A DNA stretch of 64,000 nucleotides from Sphingomonas sp. H160509 (GCF_024124765.2 NZ_JAMXSR020000002.1:3864001-3928000), one strand, 5' to 3'. Shown: positions 30,250-40,032, counted from the first letter of the stretch. Numbers and translations: made by a program. The notes: generated by a model not told the origin, from the letters alone.

Positions 30250-30510
30250 ATGATGAAGCGGATTGCGTTTGGTCTGGCGACGATTGTCATCGCGACATCC
30301 TCTGTAGTCGCGCAGCAACCCGAACCGGCGGCACCGGCGAAGGCGGTTGCCAAACCCGAACGGCAGATCTGCAAACAGTCCGCGCCGTCCGGCTCGCTGA
30401 TCGAGAGACGGCGGGAATGCCACACACGGGCGGAATGGAGCCGGATCGCGCAGGAAGGTCGCGCGGCGGGCCAGGACGTGGTCGATCGCGCGGCAATGGG
30501 CGGGCAATAA
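30250..30510 (+). CDS. Small secreted two-cysteine protein
   Basis: 86 residues; GGGAGG lies eight bases before the first of two adjacent ATGs. A signal peptide (MMKRIAFGLATIVIATSSVV, ending at AQQ) precedes a mature chain of about 63 residues rich in Ala, Pro, Lys. It has the pattern CKQSAPSGSLIERRREC, a pair of cysteines 17 residues apart, then TRAEWSRIAQEG. Similar C-x(n)-G-S-x-I-x-R-R-x-C proteins are widespread, short periplasmic proteins of sphingomonads. It sits 19 bases ahead of a TPR-hydroxylase gene, so co-transcription is likely. Function unknown. Confidence 0.75.
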   Translation: MMKRIAFGLATIVIATSSVVAQQPEPAAPAKAVAKPERQICKQSAPSGSLIERRRECHTRAEWSRIAQEGRAAGQDVVDRAAMGGQ

Positions 30511-30528
30511 GCGCGTCTGGCGATCGAT

Positions 30529-31819
30529 ATGAGCAGTCATCCGGGGCAACAGGTCGACACGCTGCTGCGTGACGCGGACCAGGCACATCGTGCGGGCGAT
30601 ACAGCGCGGGCAGGGGCGGCGTTTCGCGATATCTTGGCGATCGCGCCTGACCATCCGGTCGCGCTTAACGCCCTCGGGATGGCGGCGCTGGGGCGTGACG
30701 ACCGCGCCGCGGCGGGAATATTTTGCGCGGGCAGCGGCTGCCGATCCCGCCGCCGCACCGCTCTGGATGAACCTGGCGAGCGCACATCGCGGGTTAGGCG
30801 ATGCCGTGGCGGAACGAACCGCGCTGGAGCGGGCGCTGGCGCTCGACCAGCGCAACCTGATGGCGAACGTGCGGCTTGCCGAACTGCACGACCGGACCGG
30901 CGATGCGGCGCAGGCGGCGTTCCGCTGGGGCGGGGTGGCGACGATCGTCCAGTCGATGGCGGATCGATCGCCACCGCTCGATCAACTGCTGGCGCGGGCG
31001 TCGGAGCGGATCGCATTCCACGCGCGCGCGCTGTCGGACGATGTCGATGCCGCGATGCAGCCATTGCGGGCGGGTGTGAGCCCCGCACAGCGCCGCCGGT
31101 TCGATGCGTGTGTCGATGCGATGCTGGGGCGTCGGACGATCTACGCACCCGCGCCGCACGGAATGCATTTCCCATTCCTCCCGGCCGACGAGTTCTTCGC
31201 GCGCGACCATTTCGCCTGGCTGGCCGAGTTCGAGGCGGCGACACCCGTCATCCTCGCCGAACTGAAGGCGTTGCTCGCCGAACCGTCGGCGGGCTTCACG
31301 CCTTACGTGACGATGCCGCGCGGGACGCCGGCCAATCTGTGGAGTCCGCTCGATCGCTCGGACCAGTGGAGCGCACGCTATCTGTGGCGCTACGGGGTCC
31401 GCGACGACGCGGTCTGCGCGCGGTGTCCGCAGACCGCGGCGATCCTCGATGCGTTGCCGCTGGCGGATATTCCCGGCCGCGCACCGACCGCATTCTTCTC
31501 GGTCCTCAAACCGGGCACGCATTTGCCGCCGCACACCGGGGTCAGCAACATTCGTTCGGTCGTGCACCTGCCGCTGATCGTCCCCGACAAATGCGGTTTC
31601 CGCGTCGGCGGCGAGACCCGCGAATGGCGCGTCGGCGAGGCGTTCGTGTTCGACGATACGATCGAGCACGAGGCCTGGAACGACAGTGACACGATCCGGG
31701 CCGTCCTGATCGTCGATGTCTGGAACCCCCATCTGACGGCTGACGAGACGACCATGCTGCGCCGCCTGTTCGGTTCCCTCGGCAACAAGCTCGGTAATAG
31801 CGGAGACGTTGCAGACTGA
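30529..31819 (+). CDS. TPR-aspartyl/asparaginyl beta-hydroxylase-like protein 1, one frameshift
   Basis: The first 110 residues are TPR repeats (FRDILAIAPDHPVALNALGM; LWMNLASAHRGLGDAVAE). The C-terminal 200 match the Asp_Arg_Hydrox (PF05118) fold, an iron/2-oxoglutarate hydroxylase: LKPGTHLPPHTGVSNIR (His near 335), RSVVHLPLIVP, and FDDTIEHEAWNDSDT (His near 380), the two iron ligands of this family. A frame break lies at or just upstream of GG 30711-30712; removing one base restores DDRAAREYFARAAAADPA and a 429-residue protein. The exact site is less certain than others. The target protein or peptide is unknown. Confidence 0.85.
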
Positions 31820-31853
31820 AGCCGGTGCCGACGGGCGGCCCGCAGGGATATGC

Positions 31854-33033
31854 TCAGCCCGTGTCGATCGCCGCGCCCCTGATAGGTGTCGATGGCCTCG
31901 AAGATGTCGGTCAGCGCGGCGCGTTCGTCGGCGGTCAGTTCGGGCCGCCAAACCTCGAACAGCAGGACGATCCGGGTTTCCGTGCCACGGTTCCACGCCT
32001 CGTGCTCGAACGAATCGTCGAAGATCAGCATTTCGCCGGTCTGCCACGTGCGCGTTTCCGCGCCGACCCGCAGCGCGCATCCTTCGGGTGCGATCAGCGG
32101 CAGATGACAGATCAGCCGCGTGTTGAGCATCCCGTAATGCGGTCGAATGTGCGTGCCGGGCTTCAGCAGCGAAAAGATCGCCATCGGCGAGCGACCCGCG
32201 ATGATCGGGATCTGTGCTTGCTCGAGCGCGGCCATGGTATGCGGACAGGAGGATGCGTTGGGTTCCACGCGCTCGCCACCGCGCCACAACTGGAATGCGC
32301 TCCAGCTCGGATCGTCGAGCAACGGGTTGGCCGGCGCTGGCCGGTCTGGCGTCGACTGGACATAGGGCGCAAAGCCCTTCTCGGCCGCGACGACGCTTTC
32401 GAGTTCGGCACGCATGTCTGCGGTCGCGGCCTCCATGGCTGCAACCCACGCGAACTCGTCGCGCTCGAAGAACGCGCGTTGCGCAAGCCCGGGAAAATAG
32501 AACATCGACGGCTGTTGCAGATACAGTTCACGCCGTCCGAGCAGCAGGTCGAGCGCGTACCGCGTACGCCCTCCTGATACGCCAGCGGCAAGACCAGTCC
32601 CCGCCAGCGCATCGCCGAGATGTGCGGCAAACCGTTTCGCGCAATCCGCCAGGAACGCTTCACCGGCCTTCAGCATCGGCACCAGGACGGGCGCTATCGT
32701 GGCATTCGGCAGCGTGGCGACGTTCAGCGCGGTGCGATAAAAGGATTGCGCCGCGCGCTCGTCGCCGCGTCGGACCTTCAGCGCGGCCATCGTCAACAGC
32801 GCAGCCAGGTGGCGTGGTTCTGCTGCCAGGAAATGCACCAGCGCGGTTTCCGCCTCGTCGTCGCGGCCGAGCGACTGTGCGGCTTGTGCGATCAGGAACC
32901 AAGGCGCGGGCATGCCCGGTGCACCGTCGCGTAGAAGGGACAGCGTTTCATAGGCGCGTGCCGCATTACCGTTGCGGAGCGCAGCCATCCCGTCGCGCGC
33001 GAGAGTTTCTGCTTGAGGCCGGGTCAGTTGCAT
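31854..33033 (-). CDS. TPR-aspartyl/asparaginyl beta-hydroxylase-like protein 2, one frameshift
   Basis: A paralogue of the preceding gene on the opposite strand, with the same architecture: TPR-like helices (residues 1-110, ARDGMAALRNGNAARAYETL) then the hydroxylase fold with LKPGTHIRPHYGMLNTRL (His near 299), RLICHLPLIAPEGC and FDDSFEHEAWNRGTETR (His near 343). Four C at 31876-31879 shift the tail; three restore FEAIDTYQGAAIDTG and stop at 31854, for 392 residues. It ends 35 bases from the first hydroxylase, convergent. Two diverged copies suggest different targets. Confidence 0.85.
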
Positions 33034-33295
33034 TCCTCCAGCGTAACGAAGTGGAGGCGGATGCCAAGTGCGCGGGGCTCGCCTGGCCTAGGCGGGGCAT
33101 GCTCCGGCCCATGAATGCCCTGTGACCATGATAGCCGAATTTCGAAGTGTCGATAATCGATCAGGCGACGCGGTGATAAGCGACCTGGAGCTAAGCCAAG
33201 GCTGTGACCAGTCCGCGGCCACGCCGTTGGCGGTCGGCCGTGCTACTGGCGGCGGCTCGCCAATAAATACGGCAGATCCGGAATATGGAAAGACT

Positions 33296-33370
33296 TGGCT
33301 GGGGCGGCAGGGTTCGAACCTGCGCATGGCGGCATCAAAAGCCGCTGCCTTACCACTTGGCGACGCCCCA
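33296..33370 (-). tRNA. tRNA-Gln (TTG anticodon)
   Basis: 75 nt with an encoded CCA. The acceptor stem TGGGGCG pairs with CGCCCCA, the T-arm reads GGTTCGAACC, and the anticodon loop TTTTGAT gives TTG, for glutamine CAA/CAG. Confidence 0.95.
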
Positions 33371-33422
33371 ACAGAGGCGGCCTTATAGCGGGGCAGCGGC
33401 GTGTGAAAAGCCCTTGCGGACG

Positions 33423-34533
33423 TCAATCCGCGAGATGGTGCAGCCAGTTGTTCTCGTCGGGCGCAGTACCGCGCTGGATCGAGACGAGCGCGTCGCGCAT
33501 CCGCATCGTCAGTGCGCCCGGAGCACCGTCGCCGATCGTGAATCGGCCCTCGGGGCTGGCCACCGTTCCGATCGGCGTCACGACCGCCGCGGTGCCGCAG
33601 GCGAACGCTTCGACCAGACGGCCGCTGGCAGCGTCTGCGCGCCACTGGTCGATCGTGTAGCCTTCCTCGCGGACCGTAATGCCGTTCGCGCGCGCGAGCG
33701 TCAGGATCGAGTCGCGGGTGATGCCGGGCAGGATCGTGCCGGTGAGGGCAGGGGTCGCCATGCTGCCGTCGTCGAACACGAAGAAGATGTTCATGCCGCC
33801 GAGTTCCTCGACCCAGCGCCGCTCGGCCGCATCGAGGAAGACGACCTGGTCGCAGCCGTTGCGGATCGCTTCGGACTGCGCGAGCAGGCTCGCCGCGTAG
33901 TTGCCGCCGCACTTCGCCGCGCCGGTGCCGCCCTGAGCAGCGCGCGTGTATTGCTGGCTGACCCAGATCGACACGGTGGGGGGCGCCGCCCTTGAAATAG
34001 GCGCCGACCGACGAGGCGAGCACCATGTAGAGATATTCGGCCGACGGCTTCACGCCAAGGAACACTTCGCTCGCGAACATGAACGGGCGCAGGTACAGCG
34101 CGCCGCCATCGCTCTCCGGGATCCAGTTCGCATCGGTCTTCACGAGGCGCTCGACCGATTCAAGGAACAGCTCGGTTGGCAGCTCGGGCATCGCGAGGCG
34201 CCGTGCCGAATCCTGGAAACGGCGCGCATTCGCCTTGGGACGGAACAGCGCCGTGCCGCCATCGGCGAGTCGATACGCCTTCATCCCCTCGAAGATCTCC
34301 TGCGCGTAATGCAGCACCGACGACGCCGGATCGATCGTCAGCGGTGCACGCGCCGTGATCCGCGCGTCATGCCAGCCCTCGGTTTCGCTATAGCGGATCA
34401 TCGCCATGTGATCGGTGAAGACTCGCCCGAATCCGGGATCGATCAGCCGCTTTGCCCGCTCGTTCGCCTCGACCGGAGTCGCGTTCGGCTCATGGCGGAA
34501 GGCGGAAGACGGCGTAAAAGCTGGAACGGACAT
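33423..34533 (-). CDS. ilvE: Branched-chain amino acid aminotransferase, one frameshift
   Basis: Class IV PLP enzyme that interconverts Leu/Ile/Val and their 2-oxo acids with glutamate. Family features include SVLHYAQEIFEGMKAYR, DGGALYLRPFMFASEVFLGV, the PLP-lysine region GGTGAAKCGGNYAASLLAQ, and MNIFFVFDDGSMATPALTG. Six G at 33978-33983 break the frame; five restore KGGAPTVSIWVSQQYTRAAQ and a 369-residue enzyme of normal length. Divergent from marR, sharing a short 41-bp control region. tRNA-Gln lies 52 bases downstream. Confidence 0.95.
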
Positions 34534-34574
34534 CGAAAATCTCTCTCGTTGCGGGTTGCCGACGACTACGGGCG

Positions 34575-35081
34575 ATGTCTAAACCGGTCAACATGCCTGC
34601 CACTCCGTCTTCTGCTTCACCCCTGTTCCTTCGCGAACCCGAACTCCGCCGCGGCATGGAGCTGCTGTACTTCGGTTATAGCCACCTGACGCGGTCGATC
34701 GACCAGGGTCTTGCCGAAGAGGGGCTTGGCCGCGCGCACCATCGCGCGTTGTATTTCATCGCGCGAAAGCCCGACATGACGGTGAGCGAGCTGTTGTCGC
34801 TGCTGGCGATCACCAAGCAGTCGCTGGGACGCGTGCTGAACGAACTGGCGGACCGCAAGCTGGTCGAGACGCGACCCGGCGAGCGCGACCGGCGGCAGCG
34901 TTTGCTGCGGTTGACAGCCGAGGGTTCGAAGATGGAGCGCGAACTGTTCGAGGCAGCGCGAGTCCGGATGGCGGACGCATATGCGAGCGCGGGGCAAAGC
35001 GCGGTATCGGGGTTCTGGGCGGTGCTCGAGGGACTAGTGCCCGAAGCGGACCGTTCGCAGGTGTTCGGCCTGCGCGGTTAG
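34575..35081 (+). CDS. MarR-family transcriptional regulator
   Basis: 168 residues with the MarR winged helix: ARKPDMTVSELLSLLAITKQ as recognition region and VETRPGERDRRQRLLRLT as the beta-wing. DLHRSIDQGL-type dimerisation helices flank it (here LTRSIDQGLAEEGLG). It is divergent from ilvE, so autoregulation or control of ilvE is possible. The inducer is unknown. The reading frame is intact. Confidence 0.92.
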   Translation: MSKPVNMPATPSSASPLFLREPELRRGMELLYFGYSHLTRSIDQGLAEEGLGRAHHRALYFIARKPDMTVSELLSLLAITKQSLGRVLNELADRKLVETRPGERDRRQRLLRLTAEGSKMERELFEAARVRMADAYASAGQSAVSGFWAVLEGLVPEADRSQVFGLRG

Positions 35082-35211
35082 GTGATGCGCCGGAGGGCAG
35101 ACTGGCTCACGCGGGACGATTTGGCGTTGACGTCGCCGCAAGGACTGTGGCACTCGGCCGGTCATCGAGAGCCGGTGCAAGACCCGGACCGACAGGCGTA
35201 GATCGCCGTTA

Positions 35212-35285
35212 GCGGGTGTAGCTCAATGGTAGAGCTTTTGCTTCCCAAGCAAGTGACGAGGGTTCGATTCCCTTCACCCGCTCCA
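35212..35285 (+). tRNA. tRNA-Gly (CCC anticodon)
   Basis: 74 nt with an encoded CCA. The acceptor GCGGGTG pairs with CACCCGC, the D-arm reads AGCTCAATGGTAGAGCT, the anticodon loop TTCCCAA gives CCC, and the T-arm is GGTTCGATTCC. Confidence 0.95.
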
Positions 35286-35330
35286 CGTTTTCGCTGAAGT
35301 CCCGAATGTCGCCGTTCCGCGGCCGCCGTT

Positions 35331-36320
35331 CTACATCGGCTCCGCGAGTTGCGTACGGTTCCTGCCGCCGGATTTCGCTGCGTAGAGCATCGTGTCGGCA
35401 CGTTCGAGCCAGGCGGTTAGCGTGTTGAAGGATGCGGACAGCTCAGCCACGCCGAAGCTCGCGGTTACGTGGATCGTACCGCCGCCATGGAGCGTCATCG
35501 GATGTTCGGCGATGGTATTCCGAAGTCGCTCCGCGACGACGAGAGCTGCCGCGCCGCTGGTTTCCGGCATCAGAAGAGCGAATTCCTCGCCGCCGAGACG
35601 ACCGAACAGATCGCAAGGGCGCAACGTGGTTTCGGCAAGGCTGGCGATCTGCTTCAGGACCTGATCGCCGATCGAGTGGCCGTAAGTATCGTTCACCCGC
35701 TTGAAATGGTCGACGTCGATCATGATAAGCGAACTTGCCCGCCCGTAGCGAAGCGTACGCTCCATTTCCCGTTGCGCCTGATCGACGAAGCCACGTCGGG
35801 TCAGCGCGCCGGTAAGGTGATCGACCTGTGCGATCAGCCGCAGTTCGAGCTCGTCGCAAACGATGTTCGCGAAATTGCTGAGGATCGCGATGTCCGCGGG
35901 GCTGAACCGTCTGGGCCGGGTATCCATCGCGCACAGCGCCCCGACATTATATCCTTCGGGCGTGCGCAGGGGGATGCCCGCATAGCTCCGCACATAGGGC
36001 GGACCGACGACGAGCGGACTTTCGGCGAACCTCGGGTCGGCCAGCGCGTTTTCGATGATCAACGGGTCGCGTTGCTGGATCGTATGCGTACAGAAAGATA
36101 CCGCGCGGGGCGTTTCGCACTGCTCTATGCCGCGCCGCGCCTTGAACCATTGCCGATCGCGATCGACGAGCGTCACGGTCGCTACGGGTACCGCGAGCAC
36201 CGTGCGGACGAGCGTGACGATCTTTTCGAACGGCTCTTCGACCGCTGTGTCGAGCACGTCGAGGCGACGCAAGGCTGCGACCCGGCCATCGTCGTCGTCG
36301 AGCAGCAGGGCGTTATCCAT
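35331..36320 (-). CDS. GAF-GGDEF diguanylate cyclase
   Basis: 329 residues: a GAF sensor (about 25-165; VSFCTHTIQQRDPLIIENA and YAGIPLRTPEGYNVGALC) and a GGDEF catalytic domain (about 170-325) with VDHFKRVNDTYGHSIGDQ and the active-site GGEEF near residue 244. The enzyme should make cyclic di-GMP from GTP. No RxxD inhibitory site is obvious before GGEEF. It overlaps the small upstream gene by eight bases, so the two are probably co-translated. Confidence 0.93.
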   Translation of the reverse strand: MDNALLLDDDDGRVAALRRLDVLDTAVEEPFEKIVTLVRTVLAVPVATVTLVDRDRQWFKARRGIEQCETPRAVSFCTHTIQQRDPLIIENALADPRFAESPLVVGPPYVRSYAGIPLRTPEGYNVGALCAMDTRPRRFSPADIAILSNFANIVCDELELRLIAQVDHLTGALTRRGFVDQAQREMERTLRYGRASSLIMIDVDHFKRVNDTYGHSIGDQVLKQIASLAETTLRPCDLFGRLGGEEFALLMPETSGAAALVVAERLRNTIAEHPMTLHGGGTIHVTASFGVAELSASFNTLTAWLERADTMLYAAKSGGRNRTQLAEPM

Positions 36321-36552
36321 GATCCGGTGCCTTCATCATCGCGCGGATTGCTACGGTGAGATCGTCGGCATAGCTGTCGACCAGAGTGCGGATGCTCGCA
36401 TCGACGACGTCCTCGCCGAGTCCCGCCGCCCGCAGGCTGACGATCAGTTCGGCAAGATGTGCCTGGTGGCGCTGTACGCTCGCCAACAACTCCGCGGGGA
36501 TCTCGAGCGGTTCCGCCACGGTGGGGGTAGGCTGAAGTTGATCGATGCGCAC
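36313..36552 (-). CDS. Small hypothetical protein coupled to the GGDEF gene
   Basis: 79 residues, start GTG at 36552 preceded by GAGAGG six bases upstream. It is helical, with IPAELLASVQRHQAHLAELI and VDASIRTLVDSYADDLTVAI, and soluble. No family recognised. The eight-base overlap with the diguanylate cyclase gene suggests a functional partner. Confidence 0.6.
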   Translation of the reverse strand: MRIDQLQPTPTVAEPLEIPAELLASVQRHQAHLAELIVSLRAAGLGEDVVDASIRTLVDSYADDLTVAIRAMMKAPDHG

Positions 36553-36788
36553 GTTCGGCCTCTCATTGCAGCACCGAGTCTTTACAGCCGAACGGTTAAC
36601 AGAGCTCAAACGCGCGTGTTCGACACTCTCGACGATTCCCGGCTCCAGATAAAAAGATGCCCTGCCGGATCAAGGATCGGCAGGGCATTCCGAGGTTTCA
36701 CCGTCCGTCGCGAATGTCGCCGGACCTTCGTGCCGGCACTGAAAGTCCTGGCGAAAGTCGACTCAAATTGCGGACGGTGCCGTGCCCG

Positions 36789-36932
36789 TTACTTCTTCTT
36801 GCCGCTCTCACCCGAGGCGCTCGAGACGGCCGTTCCAGCGGACTTCACATCCTTGCCGACGCCGTTCACCGTGTGACATCCCGTCAGCGCCAGGCCGGCA
36901 GCAAGTAGTGCCAGTGCAAATACGTTCTTCAT
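36789..36932 (-). CDS. Entericidin-like small lipoprotein
   Basis: 47 residues (MKNVFALALLAAGLALTGC onward). ALTGC is a lipobox, and the mature part HTVNGVGKDVKSAGTAVSSA carries the entericidin A/B signature. It ends in three lysines. Members are cell-envelope lipoproteins induced in stationary phase or by osmotic stress. Confidence 0.85.
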   Translation of the reverse strand: MKNVFALALLAAGLALTGCHTVNGVGKDVKSAGTAVSSASGESGKKK

Positions 36933-36950
36933 ACTTGGTCTCTCTCATGT

Positions 36951-37139
36951 TCAGTGTTTGAGGTGGATGGTGCCGGTGCGACGAGCGCGGCCGACCGCCG
37001 GTGAAGTTTTCGTGACATGAGCGGCCTTGGCGTCGACGTCAGCCTCGGACGGGGTTGCCCCGGTGAGCTTGAAGATCGCCTCCGCAACCGAGACTCTGGC
37101 CTTGTCGGCAAAATCATCGGTATCATCACTCATGAGCAC
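36951..37139 (-). CDS. Small hypothetical protein
   Basis: 62 residues, acidic at the start (MSDDTDDFADKARVSVAEAI) and basic at the end (GRARRTGTIHLKH). I use the GTG at 37139 because GGAG sits five bases upstream; the ATG at 37133 gives the same protein less two residues. No family or membrane segment is seen. Confidence 0.55.
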   Translation of the reverse strand: MLMSDDTDDFADKARVSVAEAIFKLTGATPSEADVDAKAAHVTKTSPAVGRARRTGTIHLKH

Positions 37140-37316
37140 CCATTCTCCATCCGGGTCTGGTCAAGTCCCGTGATTTAGCGTGATCCGAATAACGGCAAAA
37201 GATCGCGTTGTATCAACCCGATAGTATTTTCGACATCTCGCACGGATACTATCGGGCAGGCGGCGCCTGCTTGGTTCGATCAATATCAGCGGCGTCATCG
37301 ATCAGGCCAGTGTCCA

Positions 37317-38447
37317 TCAGGGCTGTAGCGTCACGACCGGGACGGGGCTTGGCAGCAGCGTCTTGCGATCGGCCCCATCGCCGAACCCGCGGGCACGCGC
37401 CCAGGCCGCCGCCGCCACCCTGCGATTGACGCCGATCTTGCTGTAGACGCGCGCGACATGGTTGCGGACGGTATTGCCGCTGACGTTCAATGTGCGCGCC
37501 ATCGTCTTGTCGTCCATGCCCTCGCAAATCAGCGCGAGCACATCGCGTTCGCGCGCGGTCAGGTCGTTCAGGCCCGATGGCGTAACGGCTCGCGGTGGTT
37601 CGGACTGCAGTGCCAGATTGTCCAGAATGGCGTGGCTGAGCCATTTCGATTCCGAGATCGTCGCCTCGATCGCGGCGGCCAGATTGCGTTCGTCGATCCG
37701 ACGATTGGTGACGTCCTGAAAGGTCCAAAGCGCGTAGGCCTTGTCGGCGATCATGATCGTGGCCTCCGATATCTGGCATTCGAGACGCTGCCCGCACTTG
37801 GTACGGACGGCCCCAGATGCAATTCCCGATGGCCAAATCTCGATGTCATCGGTCGATCGACCGGACAGGTCACTTCGCGAATACCCGATCAGAGAACAGA
37901 GACTGTCATTCGCGACGGTCACGAAATTGTCGGCCGGATCGACGATCATCATGCAGGCCGTCGACGTCGCGAACGCGGTTTCGACGCTTGTTCGGAGTTG
38001 ATCGTAATGGCGTTCGGTCTGCTGCCACGCTTCGATATCCGTCAGCGTAAACAGCATGCACGGCTGGCCGCCGAAGGTGACGGGCTGGCCGGTAACGATC
38101 ACGGGCCGGCTTGTGCCGTCAGGCATCGCCAGGCTGGCCCGGGTCTGCGGGATCGTCTGCGCGTTGACGAGCGCGCGCTTCACCGCCGCGTAGTTCGCGA
38201 CGCCCTCGAGGATGTTGCGCTCGTACATCGAGCGGCTCAGCCAATCCTCGTCCGTGCTATCAGTGAGCGCGAGGAAACTACGACTGACCATGACGTAGCG
38301 CAGGTCCCGCAAGCCGCAGACGATGGCGGGGGCGGGGTGCGACTCGATCGAGCATTCGAGCCGCGTCATGCGATCTGGCGCATGCCACACGGTGCCCGCG
38401 AGCGAGTGGTGAGGCCGTGTGAAGATATCCAGGCAGTCGTTCGTCAT
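37317..38447 (-). CDS. PAS-PAS-LuxR transcriptional regulator
   Basis: 376 residues: two PAS-type sensor regions (about 28-120 and 140-240; VIVTGQPVTFGGQPCMLFTL and FVTVANDSLCSLIGYSRSDL), then a C-terminal LuxR helix-turn-helix (LTARERDVLALICEGMDDKT to VSGNTVRNHVARVYSKIGVN). No response-regulator receiver or membrane span, so the PAS regions probably sense a cytoplasmic signal directly. Its 283-bp upstream region is AT-rich. The frame is intact. Confidence 0.9.
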   Translation of the reverse strand: MTNDCLDIFTRPHHSLAGTVWHAPDRMTRLECSIESHPAPAIVCGLRDLRYVMVSRSFLALTDSTDEDWLSRSMYERNILEGVANYAAVKRALVNAQTIPQTRASLAMPDGTSRPVIVTGQPVTFGGQPCMLFTLTDIEAWQQTERHYDQLRTSVETAFATSTACMMIVDPADNFVTVANDSLCSLIGYSRSDLSGRSTDDIEIWPSGIASGAVRTKCGQRLECQISEATIMIADKAYALWTFQDVTNRRIDERNLAAAIEATISESKWLSHAILDNLALQSEPPRAVTPSGLNDLTARERDVLALICEGMDDKTMARTLNVSGNTVRNHVARVYSKIGVNRRVAAAAWARARGFGDGADRKTLLPSPVPVVTLQP

Positions 38448-38730
38448 GGTCGTTCCTCGTCGTCACGAAGATACACTTAAGTTGATCGATAGATGGAGTG
38501 AAAAATCCGTTATACCAAGAATGCCCCATTTCGATACTAAGGAGATCTGTATATTGGCGCGCAATCTGTATGACAGATGAGTCGAAAGGTCAGTGTCGGT
38601 TACTTAAGTCGATCCCGATGGTATTAACTATGATATTATCTCAGACCGGTTCTTGTATTGCTGCTTCAGGTGTTGTGTTGTTGTTGACCAGGTGAACTAT
38701 TGCTTCCCATTCTGGCGGCTGCCGAACTGA

Positions 38731-39594
38731 TTATCCTTCACGCGGCGCAGTATTGCGGTCGTCGCCGACCATCAGTTCGACCGGGGTATCGCCGATCGGG
38801 CCTGGCGATTGATCTTCATCGGTATGCGCGAACAGCCAGCGACCGAGAAGGCCAGCCACGGCGGCGCCGCTCAGCGGTGCAATCCAGAACAGCCAGAGCT
38901 GCGACAGCGCCCACCCGCCGACGAACAGCGCCGGACCCGTGCTGCGCGCCGGGTTCACCGACGTATTGTCGATCGGGATCGAGATGAGATGGATCAGCGT
39001 CAACGCCAGACCGATCGACAGCGGGGCGAACGCTGCCGGAGAGCGCTCGTCGGTCGCGCCGAGGATTACCGTCAGGAAACCGGCGGTCAGCAGTGCCTCC
39101 GAAAGGAACGCGGTTGCGGCGCCGTATCCGCCCGGCGAATGCACGCCGTAACCATTCGCGGCGAACCCGCTGGCGACCAGGTCGAACCCTGCGGTCCCCG
39201 ATGCCAGTGCAGCGAGTGCCGCGCTGCCCAATATGCCGCCGATGACCTGCGCGATGACATAGCCCGGCAGGTCGCGAGCGGGAAAGCGGCCGGCGACCGT
39301 CAAGCCGACACTGACGGCTGGGTTGAAGTGGCCGCCCGAAATGAAGCCGACGGCAAACGCCATCGTGAAGACGGTAAGGCCGAACGCCAGTGCCACGCCC
39401 GCCATGCCGATCGTGCCGGGGACGCCCGTGCCCGCGGCAAGAACCGCAGCGCCGCAACCACCCAGGACCAGCCAGAACGTGCCGATGACTTCGGCGGCCA
39501 GCCGTCGCGCGGTAGCGATACGGCGGGGTCGGGCTGCCTGACCAGCGGGCGTACCGATGGTCGACGTGCGCTGAAGGTGTGGACTGTCGGCCAT
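38731..39594 (-). CDS. aqpZ: Aquaporin (MIP family, AqpZ-like)
   Basis: 287 residues with six membrane helices and both NPA half-helices, SGGHFNPAVSVGLTV and DNTSVNPARSTGPALF. The second is in the usual SVNPARS form of water-selective AqpZ proteins. An approximately 30-residue basic N-terminal extension precedes the first helix. Likely roles are water flux in osmotic shifts; the surrounding genes are stress-related. Confidence 0.94.
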   Translation of the reverse strand: MADSPHLQRTSTIGTPAGQAARPRRIATARRLAAEVIGTFWLVLGGCGAAVLAAGTGVPGTIGMAGVALAFGLTVFTMAFAVGFISGGHFNPAVSVGLTVAGRFPARDLPGYVIAQVIGGILGSAALAALASGTAGFDLVASGFAANGYGVHSPGGYGAATAFLSEALLTAGFLTVILGATDERSPAAFAPLSIGLALTLIHLISIPIDNTSVNPARSTGPALFVGGWALSQLWLFWIAPLSGAAVAGLLGRWLFAHTDEDQSPGPIGDTPVELMVGDDRNTAPREG

Positions 39595-39708
39595 GTCGTT
39601 CGTGCCTAACTGGGGTGCATCGATGAGCGCCCGTCGGTCTTTGGGGTGGCGGGCAGAGCACAGCGATCGCTGCCCCGCCCGCCGATCAGAGCGTTTCCGT
39701 CTGGCGGC

Positions 39709-39994
39709 TTACTTGCCGCGCAGGGTGTTGATGACCGCGATGCCGAGCACGCCGGCCACGGCGGCCGCGGTGAAGGGGCGCTCCTTCGAGAACTGGCGAA
39801 CATAGTCGAGCAGCGGGCGGATATTGTCCTGGACGACGTCCTTCGCCTGGCCGACGGTCTTCTGGATCGTGCCGCCAAGCTGATCCGCGGTGCCTTCGCT
39901 CTGCAACGACGTGTCGCCGATCACGCCGCCGAGCGTTTCCCTTGAGCTTGCCGCCGACGTTGGTGGCTGCGCCGTTGAGGGTATCGGTGTTCAC
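39709..39994 (-). CDS. CsbD-family stress protein, one frameshift
   Basis: The start MNTDTLNGAATNVGGKLKET and QSEGTADQLGGTIQKTVGQA are the repeating CsbD helix pattern. An atypical C-terminal half adds FSKERPFTAAAVAGVLGIAV, a single membrane-type helix like those of ElaB/YqjD ribosome-associated proteins. Three C at 39939-39941 break the frame; two restore LKETLGGVIGDTSLQ and a 94-residue protein. Expected under general stress. Confidence 0.85.
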
Positions 39995-40032
39995 GAGAAT
40001 CTCCTTTGATTGTCTAGGGAAGGACGGTCAGA

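Noticed and set aside
37458..38480. 340-residue frame opposite the PAS-LuxR gene
   Set aside because: Shadow of the LuxR gene; composition is low-complexity.
38448..38730. 65-residue frame in the AT-rich gap before the aquaporin
   Set aside because: No ribosome-binding site, no homology I can recognise, and composition is unlike neighbouring genes.
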